Shown here piece by piece: positions 41,795 through 52,712 of a stretch of 57,401 nt of DNA. Both the position numbers and the translations under genes were made by a program. The notes below the pieces were generated by a model. The model made no database searches. It saw only the letters and a list, made by a program, of their open reading frames with translations, and was not told the origin of the DNA. The first letter of the stretch is position 1. The number at the start of each line of letters is the position of its first letter. This DNA is from Devosia limi DSM 17137 (GTDB taxonomy: Bacteria > Pseudomonadota > Alphaproteobacteria > Rhizobiales > Devosiaceae). The stretch lies in assembly GCF_900128975.1 (NCBI RefSeq), contig NZ_FQVC01000019.1, forward strand, positions 1-57,401, in the 5' to 3' direction.

Positions 41795-41940
41795 GGCAGG
41801 CTCCGTTTGGCGCATATGAGCCCGAGTGTGGGGCAGAGGCAAGGCGCGCGAGGTCGCAGCGCATGGAAATTGCTGGTTTCCGGCCGGGCGACGAACGGCC
41901 GCAGCCAGCGCCGGGCGGGCGCCGCGCCGGCGGGTGGCAA

Positions 41941-42330
41941 TCAGCCATGCGGCTCGGCGCCGTGGAACAGACGCCAGTGCAGGTTGCCATCGCGGCGGAC
42001 CAGTACGCCACTGAGGCGATAGGGCCGGCGGGTGATGGTGCCGCTGTCGTCGATCACGACGTGACCTTCGGCAAACAGCCAGAAGACATTGCCCTGGCTG
42101 GCGCCGTCGACGCGGCTCCAGTCCCAGCCCATGGTGACGGGGCGGGCGAACAGGGCCTGGAAGAAAGTGGTGAGCGCCGGCTTGCCACGCATGACTTCGT
42201 CGGCCTCGGAGCCCGCCAGCAGCACGTCGGCATCGTCATCGAAGGCGTTGACGATGCCCATGTCCTTGCTGCCGATCAGCGCATTGAGGCGATCAAGGGC
42301 GGTCTGGATGTCGCGCTGGGTGGTGGTCAT
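41941..42330 (-). CDS. NTF2-like (SnoaL/DUF4440-type) protein
   Basis: 129 residues. The sequence has the cone-fold pattern: N-terminal helices (DIQTALDRLNALIGSKDMGIVNAF), an acidic pocket stretch DDDADVLLAGSEADEVMRGKPALTTFFQALF and four strands ending GNLHWRLFHGAEPHG. A role as SnoaL-like enzyme or binding protein is possible; no catalytic residue can be assigned. Divergent from lysC, with 112 bp between the starts. Longer upstream frame rejected because it would enter lysC. Confidence 0.78.
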   Translation of the reverse strand: MTTTQRDIQTALDRLNALIGSKDMGIVNAFDDDADVLLAGSEADEVMRGKPALTTFFQALFARPVTMGWDWSRVDGASQGNVFWLFAEGHVVIDDSGTITRRPYRLSGVLVRRDGNLHWRLFHGAEPHG

Positions 42331-42404
42331 GGAGGTCTCTGCAGCCGTTGCATGTTGATTGCACTGCGCCTTTGTGGCATGGCAGCCCCCGAACACAAAG
42401 TCCA

Positions 42405-42426
42405 CCGCCGGAACTCCAACCGGCGG
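42405..42426 (+). other. hairpin in lysC leader
   Basis: 7-bp stem CCGCCGG/CCGGCGG with an 8-base loop, ending 16 bases before the lysC ATG. It partly precedes the ribosome site. It is not a lysine riboswitch: the leader is far too short. Confidence 0.5.
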
Positions 42427-42442
42427 TCTTCCGGGGACACCC

Positions 42443-43708
42443 ATGGCCCGTATCGTCGTCAAATTCGGTGGCACATCCGTCGCTACCGTCGAACGCATCC
42501 GTCAATCGGCACGCCACGTCAAACGCGAGGTCGAGGCCGGCAACGAAGTGTGCGTTGTCGTTTCCGCCATGTCGGGCAAAACCAATGAGCTGGTTGGCTG
42601 GGTCAACGAAGCCTCGGCTTTCCATGACGCGCGCGAATATGACGCCGTCGTCGCCTCGGGCGAACAGGTCACGGCCGGGCTGATGGCGATCGTGCTGAGC
42701 GAAATGGGCGTGCAGTCGCGCTCCTTCGCCGGCTGGCAGGTGCCGATCCGGACCGACGACTCCCATGGCGCGGCGCGGATCGTGGAAATCGATCCGACCG
42801 AACTCGACAAGCGCATGAAGGATGGCTGGGTGCCGGTGATCACCGGTTTCCAGGGCGTTTCGCCAAGCGGGCGCATCACGACCCTGGGGCGCGGCGGTTC
42901 GGACACGTCGGCAGTGGCGGTGGCGGCGGCGGTCAAGGCCGACCGTTGCGATATCTATACGGATGTGGACGGTGTTTACACCACCGACCCGCGCATCGTG
43001 CCCAAGGCGCAGCGGCTGTCCAAGATTTCCTTCGAGGAAATGCTGGAAATGGCCTCGCTCGGCGCCAAGGTGCTGATGATCCGTTCGGTCGAGATGGCCA
43101 TGGCCTATAAGGTGCCCCTCTTGGTGCGCTCCAGTTTCGATGACCCGGATGCGCCGCAGGTGGCGCCTGATGGAACGCCGGGAGTGCCCGGTACGCTTGT
43201 ATGCGATGAGGATGAGATCATGGAAAAGCAGATCGTTTCGGGCGTGACGCTCGCCAAGTCGGAAGCCAAGATCACCCTGCGTGACGTCAAGGACAAGCCG
43301 GGCGTTGCCGCGGCGATCTTCGGCGCGCTGGCCGATGCCGGCATTATCGTCGACATGATCGTGCAGAACATCGCCGATGATGGCGCCACCACCGACATCA
43401 CCTTCACCGTGCCCGACAGCGAGTATGACAAGGCGATCAAGACGCTGGAAAATGCCGGCGAGCGAATTGAATATGCGCGCCTGAGTGGCTCCAAGGGCGG
43501 CGCAAAGATCTCGGTCGTGGGGGTGGGTATGCGTAGCCATGCCGGTGTCGCATCCTCGATGTTCAAGGCTCTGGCCGACAAGGGCATCAACATCCAGCTG
43601 ATCACCACCTCGGAAATCAAGACCTCCGTGCTGATCGATGATCAATATGCCGAGCTTGCGGTTCGCGCGCTCCATACGTATTACGGGTTGGACAAGAAGG
43701 ACGCCTGA
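42443..43708 (+). CDS. lysC: aspartate kinase
   Basis: First step of the aspartate family pathway (Lys, Met, Thr, DAP). 421 residues. The kinase domain carries KFGGTSV at 7-13, SGKTN, and GFQGVSPSGRITTLGRGGSDTSAVAVAAA. Two ACT domains occupy the last 160 residues (about 265-335 and 345-420) and normally bind feedback inhibitors Lys and Thr. GGGG precedes the ATG at 42443; an upstream frame has no support. No internal-start variant is obvious. It is followed 101 bp later by ptsP. Confidence 0.96.
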   Translation: MARIVVKFGGTSVATVERIRQSARHVKREVEAGNEVCVVVSAMSGKTNELVGWVNEASAFHDAREYDAVVASGEQVTAGLMAIVLSEMGVQSRSFAGWQVPIRTDDSHGAARIVEIDPTELDKRMKDGWVPVITGFQGVSPSGRITTLGRGGSDTSAVAVAAAVKADRCDIYTDVDGVYTTDPRIVPKAQRLSKISFEEMLEMASLGAKVLMIRSVEMAMAYKVPLLVRSSFDDPDAPQVAPDGTPGVPGTLVCDEDEIMEKQIVSGVTLAKSEAKITLRDVKDKPGVAAAIFGALADAGIIVDMIVQNIADDGATTDITFTVPDSEYDKAIKTLENAGERIEYARLSGSKGGAKISVVGVGMRSHAGVASSMFKALADKGINIQLITTSEIKTSVLIDDQYAELAVRALHTYYGLDKKDA

Positions 43709-43809
43709 CCGCGTCGGTCTGGGGCTCCCCCGCGAGTCCCAGTCGGTGCACCGAGGTTGTTAGCCGCGTCCGGCAAAGGGGGGCGGCTTGACGGTCGTCA
43801 AATGAGGAT

Positions 43810-46074
43810 ATGGCCACATCGATAGGCGGCCCTCGCGTGCTGTTGCGGCAATTGCGCGAGACCATGGCGGAGCCACTGGCGTCGCAGGATCGGCTCGACA
43901 AGATTGTCTCGCTGATTGCCGAGAACATGCGGGCCGATGTCTGCTCGTTTTATGTGCTGCGCGATGACGGCGCGCTCGAGCTGTTTGCCACCAAGGGCCT
44001 CAAGGCCGAATCGGTCCATATGACGACGCTGCGGCTGGGCGAAGGCCTGGTCGGGCTGATCGCTGCCGAAGCCGAGCCGCTCAGCCTGGACGATGCGCCT
44101 TCCCACCCCGCTTTCGCCTATCGCCCCGAGACGGGCGAGGACCCCTATTATGCCTTTCTGGGCGTGCCGGTGCTGCGCGCCGGCCAGACGCTCGGGGTGC
44201 TGGTCGTGCAAAATGCCGAGCGGCGTCATTATGGCGAGGATGAAGTCGAGGCGATGCTGACTACGGCCACAATCCTGGCCGAGATGGTCGCCACCTCGGA
44301 CTTCGACAATCTGATCAAGCCGGGATCCGATATCGATCTGAGGCGGCCTCGCATGTTCACCGGCGTCAGTTTTACCGATGGCATCGCGCTGGGCACCGTG
44401 GTGCTGCACGATCCGCGCGTCGTGGTGACCAATTTCATCGCCGAGGATACCGAGCAGGAAAAGCTGCGGCTCGACCAGGCGCTGGAAAAGATGCGGGTCT
44501 CGATCGATGCCATGCTCGATCATGGCGACATGCAGCCGAGCTCGGATCACCGCGAGATCCTGGAAACCTACCGCATGTTCGCCAATGACCGGGGCTGGGT
44601 GCACCGGCTGACCGAGGCGATCGAGAACGGGCTTTCCGCCGAGGCGGCAGTGGAGCGGGTGCAGAACGATACCCGCGCCCGCATGCTGCGCCAGACCGAT
44701 CCCTATATCCGTGACCGGCTGCACGATCTCGACGACCTGGCCAACCGGCTATTGCGCGTCCTGACCGGGGATCATCAGGGCATGGGGCGGAGCCTGCCCG
44801 ACAATGCCATTCTGGTCGCCCGCAATATGGGGCCGGCGGAACTGCTGGAATATGACCGCACCAAGCTGCGCGGCATCGTGCTCGAAGAGGGCGGTACCAC
44901 GGCCCATGTCGCCATTGTCGCCCGTTCCCTGGGTATGGTGGCGGTGGGGCAGGCACAGTCGATCGTGTCGATGTGCGAAAGCGGCGACGACATCATTCTG
45001 GATGGTCCGGCCGGCGTGGTGCATCTGCGGCCGACGCCCGATATCGAACAGGCCTATGTCGACAAGGTGCGGGTATCGGCGAAGCGGCGCGCCCATTATG
45101 CAGCGCTCAAGGACAAGCCCTCGATTACCAGGGATGGGATCGAGATGACACTGCTGCACAATTCGGGGCTGGTGGCGGACCTGCCGATGCTGGACGATAC
45201 CGGCGCGGCGGGAGTCGGGCTGTTCCGGACCGAGTTGCAGTTCATGATTGCCAGCAAGCTGCCGCGCCTGCGCGAGCAGATCGACCTTTATGCCGAGGCC
45301 ATGGCGATTGCCGGGGACCGGCCGGTGGTGTTCCGGCTGCTCGATATCGGCGGCGACAAGGTGGTGCCCTATATGCGCTCGATGGCCGAGGAAAATCCGG
45401 CCATGGGCTATCGCTCGATCCGGCTGGGCCTCGACCGGCCGGGCCTTTTGCGCACCCAGGTGCGGGCGCTGCTGCTGGCGGCCGATGGGCGGCCGCTCAA
45501 AATTCTCGTGCCGATGGTCACCGAGACCTTCGAGTTCAAGCAGACCCGCATGGTGGTGCATAAGGAAATCGACCGTCTGCGGCGCGCCGGGCAGAAGATT
45601 CCGTCGCGGCTGGAGCTGGGGGTGATGGTGGAAGTGCCCTCGCTGCTGTTCGAGCTCGACCAACTGCTGCCCGAGGCCGATTTTGTCTCCATCGGGTCCA
45701 ACGATCTGGTGCAGTTCCTGACCGCATCGGATCGGGCCAATCCGCGGGTCGCCAAGAATTACGACGCCATCGGGCTGCCGCGCCTGCGGGCGATCCGGAC
45801 CGTGGTCGATGCGGCAAAGCGCTATAATGTGCCGATCACCATGTGCGGCGAGCTGGCCGGCAAGCCGCTCGAGGCGCTGGCATTGATGTCGATTGGCATG
45901 ACCAAGCTGTCGATGGGCCCCGCCTCGATCGGGCCGATCAAGGAATTGATCCTCAATGTGGAGCTGGGGCCGATCAAGCAGGCGGTGGCGGCGGCGCTGA
46001 GCGACGGTTCGGACGGGGTTTCCATCCGCGTGTTGCTGCAGGAATGGATCGACAAGCAGAACCTGCCGGTTTAA
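43810..46074 (+). CDS. ptsP: phosphoenolpyruvate-protein phosphotransferase PtsP (nitrogen PTS enzyme I)
   Basis: First phospho-carrier of the nitrogen-related PTS, passing phosphate from PEP to NPr. 754 residues. The N-terminal GAF domain (about 15-160) distinguishes PtsP from sugar-PTS enzyme I. The phosphorylated His is H366 in GGTTAHVAIVARSLG. The PEP-binding TIM barrel follows, with RTELQF, SIRLGLDRPGLLRTQVRALL and Cys679 in ITMCGELAG. GAGG is only two bases from the ATG. A small inverted repeat TTGACG-GT-CGTCAA (43788-43801) precedes it. lysC upstream and prfA downstream are on the same strand; the order is typical of related genomes. Confidence 0.95.
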   Translation: MATSIGGPRVLLRQLRETMAEPLASQDRLDKIVSLIAENMRADVCSFYVLRDDGALELFATKGLKAESVHMTTLRLGEGLVGLIAAEAEPLSLDDAPSHPAFAYRPETGEDPYYAFLGVPVLRAGQTLGVLVVQNAERRHYGEDEVEAMLTTATILAEMVATSDFDNLIKPGSDIDLRRPRMFTGVSFTDGIALGTVVLHDPRVVVTNFIAEDTEQEKLRLDQALEKMRVSIDAMLDHGDMQPSSDHREILETYRMFANDRGWVHRLTEAIENGLSAEAAVERVQNDTRARMLRQTDPYIRDRLHDLDDLANRLLRVLTGDHQGMGRSLPDNAILVARNMGPAELLEYDRTKLRGIVLEEGGTTAHVAIVARSLGMVAVGQAQSIVSMCESGDDIILDGPAGVVHLRPTPDIEQAYVDKVRVSAKRRAHYAALKDKPSITRDGIEMTLLHNSGLVADLPMLDDTGAAGVGLFRTELQFMIASKLPRLREQIDLYAEAMAIAGDRPVVFRLLDIGGDKVVPYMRSMAEENPAMGYRSIRLGLDRPGLLRTQVRALLLAADGRPLKILVPMVTETFEFKQTRMVVHKEIDRLRRAGQKIPSRLELGVMVEVPSLLFELDQLLPEADFVSIGSNDLVQFLTASDRANPRVAKNYDAIGLPRLRAIRTVVDAAKRYNVPITMCGELAGKPLEALALMSIGMTKLSMGPASIGPIKELILNVELGPIKQAVAAALSDGSDGVSIRVLLQEWIDKQNLPV

Positions 46075-46121
46075 GCGCACGACTTGCGGTGTGGCGCCGC
46101 AGGTATTAAACGCACCAAGTC

Positions 46122-46141
46122 ATCCCGGCGAAGGCCGGGAT
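46122..46141. repeat. REP-like palindrome, ATCCCGGC variant
   Basis: 8-bp arms ATCCCGGC/GCCGGGAT; the same variant occurs at 49411-49430. Confidence 0.75.
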
Positions 46142-46193
46142 CCATGTTGTGAACCATCCGCATCATCCAGAGCCGGGACTATCCCGCGCATGG

Positions 46194-46213
46194 ATTCCGG
46201 CCTCCGCCGGAAT
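46194..46213. repeat. REP-like palindrome, ATTCCGGC variant
   Basis: 8-bp arms ATTCCGGC/GCCGGAAT followed by GACCCGGTGG, the same flank as the copy at 36714. Confidence 0.75.
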
Positions 46214-46241
46214 GACCCGGTGGTTTGTTTAGGACGTTCGA

Positions 46242-47318
46242 ATGGCATCTCTTCCCCAGGACAAGCTCGACGCTCTGGAAACGCGCTTTCAGTATGTCGA
46301 GGCTGCGCTTTCGGGCGGGGCCGGGCCCGATGAATTCGTCAAGCTCAGCAAGGAACATGCCGAGCTGGCGCCGATCGTGGGCGAGATCATCGCCTACAAG
46401 AAGGCGCTGAAGGACCTGGCGGAGGCCGAGGCGCTGCTGAAATCGGGCGACAAGGACATGGCCGAAATGGCCGAGGCCGAAATCGCCGAGCTCGAAACCA
46501 GGATCGAGCAGCTGCATGGCGCCATCCGCATCCTGCTGCTGCCCAAGGACGAGGCCGACGAAAAGTCGATCATCCTCGAAATTCGCGGTGGTACCGGCGG
46601 GGACGAAGCGGCTCTGTTCGCGGGCGACCTGTTCCGCATGTATGAGCGCTATGCCGTCGGCCATGGCTGGAAAGTCACGGTGATGGAGGAGAGCCCCGGC
46701 GAAGCCGGTGGGTTCAAGGAAATCATCGCCAATGTCTCGGGCAAGGGCGTCTATGCCCGGATGAAATTCGAGAGCGGCGTGCACCGCGTGCAGCGGGTGC
46801 CGGCGACGGAAGGTTCGGGCCGTATCCACACTTCGGCGGCGACGGTGGCGGTGCTGCCCGAAGTCGAGGATATCGACATCGAAATCCGCAACGAGGATAT
46901 CCGCATCGATACGATGCGCGCCTCGGGGGCCGGCGGCCAGCACGTCAACACCACCGACTCGGCAGTGCGTATTACCCATATCCCTTCGGGGCTGGTGGTC
47001 ACATCGGCGATGAAGAGCCAGCACCAGAACCGGGCGCAGGCGATGATCGTGCTGCGCTCGCGGCTTTATGAAATGCAGCGCGAAGAGCGCGACAGCGCCC
47101 GCTCGGCCGAGCGCAAGGGGCAGGTTGGCTCGGGTGACCGGTCCGAACGCATCCGCACCTATAATTTCCCGCAGGGCCGGGTGACCGATCACCGCATCAA
47201 CCTGACGCTCTACAAGCTCGACAAGGTGATGACGGGCGAAGCGCTGGACGAATTGATCGAGGCGCTGATCACCGAGCACCAGGCCGGCCAGCTGGCCGAT
47301 CTGGAGAATGCGAACTGA
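46242..47318 (+). CDS. prfA: peptide chain release factor 1
   Basis: Recognises UAA and UAG and triggers peptide release. 358 residues. The GGQ motif is at 231-233 (GAGGQHVNTT), its Gln being the substrate of PrmC. The PAT recognition motif lies in RVQRVPATEGSGRIHTS, which marks RF1 and not RF2. ATG at 46242 is preceded by a weak site. prmC, encoding its methylase, follows directly. Confidence 0.97.
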   Translation: MASLPQDKLDALETRFQYVEAALSGGAGPDEFVKLSKEHAELAPIVGEIIAYKKALKDLAEAEALLKSGDKDMAEMAEAEIAELETRIEQLHGAIRILLLPKDEADEKSIILEIRGGTGGDEAALFAGDLFRMYERYAVGHGWKVTVMEESPGEAGGFKEIIANVSGKGVYARMKFESGVHRVQRVPATEGSGRIHTSAATVAVLPEVEDIDIEIRNEDIRIDTMRASGAGGQHVNTTDSAVRITHIPSGLVVTSAMKSQHQNRAQAMIVLRSRLYEMQREERDSARSAERKGQVGSGDRSERIRTYNFPQGRVTDHRINLTLYKLDKVMTGEALDELIEALITEHQAGQLADLENAN

Positions 47319-47362
47319 GCACCGCCCCGACTATTGGCGGCCTGTGGCGGCAATGGCGCGAT

Positions 47363-48175
47363 GTGCTGAGCCGGCTGGGCTTTGCCAATGCGGCCCTCGA
47401 CGCCAAGTGGCTGGCGGCGGCCGCGCTGGGCCTTTCCAATCTGGAAATGGTGACCCGCGAAACCGAGCCTGTCGATGACGCCGCGGCGCTGCGGCTGGCC
47501 GAGATGGTGCAGCGGCGCATGGGTGGGGAATCGGTTGGCCGGATCATCGGCGAGCGTGAATTCTACGGGCTGCCGTTCCGGCTCAATGCCGCAACCCTGG
47601 AGCCGCGACCCGATACCGAACTGCTTGTCGATCTGGCGCTCAAGGCCATTGGCCCGGGCCAGCGCATGCTGGATCTGGGCACCGGCACCGGCTGCATTCC
47701 CATCGCCATCCTTGCCAATGAGCCTGATGTGAGCGCCTTGGCGGTCGATCTCAGCGGCGAAGCGCTGGTAGCGGCGCGGGAAAACGCTGTGCGCAATGGT
47801 GTGGCCGAACGGCTGCAATTGCTGGAGGGCAGCTGGTTCGAGCCGCTGGTGGAGGGCGAGCGGTTTGATCTCATCGTGTCCAATCCCCCCTATATCGAAA
47901 GCGCGGTGATCGAGACGCTGGCCCCCGAAGTGCGGGTGCATGATCCGCGCCTGGCGCTGGATGGCGGGCCCGATGGGCTGGCGCCCTATCGCAGCATTGC
48001 CGCCGAGGCTGGGCGCTGGCTGAAACCGGGCGGGCAATTGATGGTGGAGATCGGCCATGACCAGGGCGCGAGCGTCAGTAAGGTATTGGCGGCTGCCGGC
48101 TTGGCCGGGATCACGGTGCATTGCGACCTGGCAGGGCTTGACCGTGTGGTTTGTGCGCACCATATTGCAGCTTAG
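47363..48175 (+). CDS. prmC: peptide chain release factor N(5)-glutamine methyltransferase
   Basis: Methylates the GGQ Gln of release factors. 270 residues from the GTG at 47363. SAM motif MLDLGTGTGCIPIAIL, catalytic VSNPPYIES and RPDTELLVDLAL identify PrmC. The N-terminal helical domain looks short by about ten residues compared with E. coli. In-frame sequence continues upstream without a stop and includes CTG at 47315, whose TGA overlaps the prfA stop and which has GGAG eight bases before it. A CTG start would restore the usual N-terminus; I annotate the GTG conservatively. Confidence 0.9.
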   Translation: MLSRLGFANAALDAKWLAAAALGLSNLEMVTRETEPVDDAAALRLAEMVQRRMGGESVGRIIGEREFYGLPFRLNAATLEPRPDTELLVDLALKAIGPGQRMLDLGTGTGCIPIAILANEPDVSALAVDLSGEALVAARENAVRNGVAERLQLLEGSWFEPLVEGERFDLIVSNPPYIESAVIETLAPEVRVHDPRLALDGGPDGLAPYRSIAAEAGRWLKPGGQLMVEIGHDQGASVSKVLAAAGLAGITVHCDLAGLDRVVCAHHIAA

Positions 48176-48529
48176 CCGCTGCACGGCCTTGTGAGCCGCG
48201 CATTTTATGCTTGGAAAGATGCGGCGAACCATATAGCTTTGACCTTGCTGTCAACGGCGCATCATGAGCGCCACGGTGATGGCCACCCGTTCATCGGTAT
48301 ATCTGCATTGGTAGAGCTGCGAAGCGCAGCGCGGTTCCGAAAAATCCGGACGATGCATGATGATGACGGAATATGTGGCCCTGCTGCTCGACGGTTTCAG
48401 GTCTTCATGAAGCCAGACTTATAACCTGTGCAAGGACCGGAAGGTCCGCCGGGAACTTGGCCAGACCTGGCAGATGCCGGTCCGCCAGTAGTGAGACGCT
48501 TAACTTTTAGAGTTAGATAAAGCGACCAG
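48176..48529 (+). other. prmC-DUF4167 intergenic region with compact hairpins
   Basis: 354 bp without a credible gene; a 77-codon open frame has no protein character. It contains GGACC-GGAA-GGTCC (a 5-bp stem with a GGAA tetraloop, 48436-48449), followed by GCCA-GACC-TGGC and then an AT-rich stretch, CTTAACTTTTAGAGTTAGATAAAG, before the DUF4167 start. It may be a long structured 5' leader or a small RNA. No Rfam-like core (SRP, RNase P, tmRNA) is recognisable. Confidence 0.4.
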
Positions 48530-49153
48530 ATGAGACCCAATCAGCAGAATAACAACAACAATAACAACAAGAACCGTTCGCGCGGTCGCAATGGTGGGCG
48601 CAAGCATGTGAACCCGCTGTCGCGCAGCTTCGAGAGCAACGGCCCCGATGTGAAGGTGCGCGGCAACGCCGCCCATATCGCGGAGAAGTATCTCCAGCTG
48701 GCCCGCGACGCCCAGTCGAGCGGCGATTCGGTGATGGCGGAGAACTATCTCCAGCACGCCGAGCATTATTTCCGTATCGTCAGCGCGGCCCAGCAACAGA
48801 GCGGCCAGCGTCCGGACCAATTCGGCCAGGATGATGATTTCGACGATGATATGCCCGAGATGAATTCGCGCTTTTCATCGCACCAGCCCCAGCAGCAACA
48901 GCAGGCCGAAGCCGAAGAGCAGCCGGAGGCCCAGCAGGCCGCCGCCGCGGCTCCCGTCCAGCAGGCCAGTGAAGATGCGCCTCCGGCGCAGCAGCAGGCC
49001 GAAGGCGAGCGCAAGCCACGCGAACGCCGTCCGCGCCGTCGTCGCCCGGTGGGCGAGGCCGGCACTGGCGATCCAGCCAATGCCCCGCAGCCCGAAGTCG
49101 GCGAATTGCCGGCTTTCATCACTGCCGGCGGCACGACGACGCCAGCCGAGTAG
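48530..49153 (+). CDS. DUF4167 family protein
   Basis: 207 residues. A basic, Asn-rich N-terminus (MRPNQQ followed by a run of Asn, then NKNRSRGRNGGRKHVNPLSRSFESNGPD) precedes the conserved helical domain RGNAAHIAEKYLQLARDAQSSGDSVMAENYLQHAEHYFRIV (about 40-85). The rest is disordered, with a Gln/Ala/Glu-rich stretch and a basic RKPRERRPRRRRPVG patch. Charge and layout suggest RNA binding, but function is unknown. Its place between prmC and clpB is conserved in Hyphomicrobiales. A strong terminator follows. Confidence 0.9.
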   Translation: MRPNQQNNNNNNNKNRSRGRNGGRKHVNPLSRSFESNGPDVKVRGNAAHIAEKYLQLARDAQSSGDSVMAENYLQHAEHYFRIVSAAQQQSGQRPDQFGQDDDFDDDMPEMNSRFSSHQPQQQQQAEAEEQPEAQQAAAAAPVQQASEDAPPAQQQAEGERKPRERRPRRRRPVGEAGTGDPANAPQPEVGELPAFITAGGTTTPAE

Positions 49154-49177
49154 GCGCTGACAATTTTGAGATTGAAG

Positions 49178-49208
49178 AGGCCGGGCACATTGCCCGGCCT
49201 TTTTGTTT
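49178..49208 (+). terminator. Rho-independent terminator of DUF4167 gene
   Basis: 10-bp stem AGGCCGGGCA/TGCCCGGCCT, CAT loop, then TTTTGTTT. Confidence 0.92.
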
Positions 49209-49331
49209 CTGCGGGTGGGGGTGAGGCTTGGGTGGCTGAGGTCAGTGCTTCGCGGCGTGTCTCAAATCATCACCGGGCTGCCCACGGACTTGCCCCGTGG
49301 GTCACTCTCAACGCGGCCCAAGCGGGGAATG

Positions 49332-49354
49332 GTCCCCGGGTCAAGCCCGAGGAC
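49332..49354. repeat. REP-like palindrome, GTCCCCGGG family
   Basis: Arms GTCCCCGGG/CCCGAGGAC (one mismatch), TCAAG loop and flank AGCGCGGTGGGG; third copy of the element seen at 34397 and 36640. Confidence 0.75.
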
Positions 49355-49410
49355 AGCGCGGTGGGGGGGAGGTGCGTGGGTGAGGCAAGGGCAGTGAGGG
49401 AGGAAACTGG

Positions 49411-49430
49411 ATCCCGGCATTCGCCGGGAT
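49411..49430. repeat. REP-like palindrome, ATCCCGGC variant
   Basis: 8-bp arms ATCCCGGC/GCCGGGAT, followed by GACGCCGG; same arms as 46122-46141. Confidence 0.75.
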
Positions 49431-49522
49431 GACGCCGGCGGGCGTTGGTGGGGTGTGCATCGCTCTAGCACCTGACGCGTTATCCCAAAGGGGATACAGT
49501 CGCCTCTATCGCCATGGCGGCT

Positions 49523-49553
49523 CTTTTCGTTTTCAAACCCCTTCCTATATCTG
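49523..49553 (+). promoter_or_regulatory. RpoH-like heat-shock promoter of clpB
   Basis: CTTT (49523-49526), 17-base spacer, CCTATATCTG (49544-49553). The alphaproteobacterial heat-shock consensus is CTTG-N17/18-CYTATNTNNG; the -10 matches fully and the -35 at three of four bases. The gene downstream encodes a heat-shock chaperone. Confidence 0.55.
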
Positions 49554-49557
49554 GGGG

Positions 49558-49590
49558 GATGAAACAGCGCCGCCTGGCGGGCGTTTCATC
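49558..49590 (+). other. hairpin at the predicted 5' end of clpB mRNA
   Basis: 8-bp stem GATGAAAC (49558-49565)/GTTTCATC (49583-49590) enclosing a CGCC-GCCT-GGCG inner stem. It would be at or near +1 of the transcript from the RpoH-like promoter, 70 bases before the ATG. Confidence 0.55.
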
Positions 49591-49659
49591 GACGACGCTT
49601 CCGCCGTCTGATCGGTGCCTTTTGCTGGGCCGGTTGACGGGCGAGAAAAGGAGAGTTGA

Positions 49660-52275
<2,616 letters not shown>

Positions 52276-52286
52276 CCAAAACTGTG

Positions 52287-52314
52287 AAAGGCCGGTCGCG
52301 AGACCGGCCTTTTG
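52287..52314 (+). terminator. Rho-independent terminator of clpB
   Basis: 11-bp stem AAAGGCCGGTC/GACCGGCCTTT with a GCGA tetraloop and a short T run, 12 bases after the stop. The A/T ends would let it also act on the other strand. Confidence 0.9.
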
Positions 52315-52373
52315 ATTTGCACAGACGGCCGCAGCTTGTTAGAACGTAACAAGAACAAATATCTGAGGCCGTC

Positions 52374-52712
52374 ATGAGCGACAAGATCGACTACATCGAA
52401 TTTCCCAGCAGCGACCGGGCTGGCACCAGCGCCTTCTTCCAGGCGGCATTTGGCTGGGGCGTGACCAGCTATGGGCCGGACTATGACGGTATCAATGATG
52501 CCGGGATCGATGGCGGTGTCGACCAGGCGCCCGAAAAGGTCGATGCCACGATGGCGATTGTGCGGACCGATGATCTTGATGCTGCCGAACGCCGGGTGAC
52601 CGCTGCAGGCGGCGTCATTACCAAAGCGCAGTTCGATTTCGCGGGCGGACGGCGGTTTCACTTCCGCGAGCCGGGCGGCAATGAGCTGGCGGTTTGGGTG
52701 GCGCGGGACTAG
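52374..52712 (+). CDS. VOC family (glyoxalase-fold) protein
   Basis: 112 residues, one vicinal-oxygen-chelate module. IDYIEFPSSDRAGTSAFFQAAFGWGVTSYGPDY is the first beta-alpha-beta unit. The second ends FRFHFREPGGNELAVW, with the metal-ligand Glu in the usual place and His absent from strand 1. The enzyme type (glyoxalase, dioxygenase, resistance protein) is not assignable. It stands alone between clpB and the MFS gene. Confidence 0.88.
   Translation: MSDKIDYIEFPSSDRAGTSAFFQAAFGWGVTSYGPDYDGINDAGIDGGVDQAPEKVDATMAIVRTDDLDAAERRVTAAGGVITKAQFDFAGGRRFHFREPGGNELAVWVARD

Larger units (their letters stand above)
46075..46241. other. ptsP-prfA intergenic region
   Basis: 167 bp occupied mostly by two REP-like palindromes (46122-46141 and 46194-46213). 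They lie inside what may be one operon, so they may affect mRNA stability. Confidence 0.65.
49154..49659. other. DUF4167-clpB intergenic region
   Basis: 506 bp: the DUF4167 terminator, a GCCCACGG-type palindrome near 49281-49305, REP-like palindromes at 49332-49354 and 49411-49430, then the clpB promoter and leader (49523-49659). No gene. Confidence 0.75.

Noticed and set aside
42293..46080. Long minus-strand frames (about 460 and 440 residues) under lysC and ptsP
   Set aside because: Both are antisense to clear genes, with low-quality, His/Gln/Arg-rich translations.
48191..48424. 77-codon frame between prmC and DUF4167
   Set aside because: No ribosome site, no family resemblance, and an atypical composition for this genome.
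48436..48449. Signal recognition particle RNA, because of a GGAA tetraloop stem
   Set aside because: The tetraloop matches but the conserved symmetric and asymmetric loops on both sides do not.
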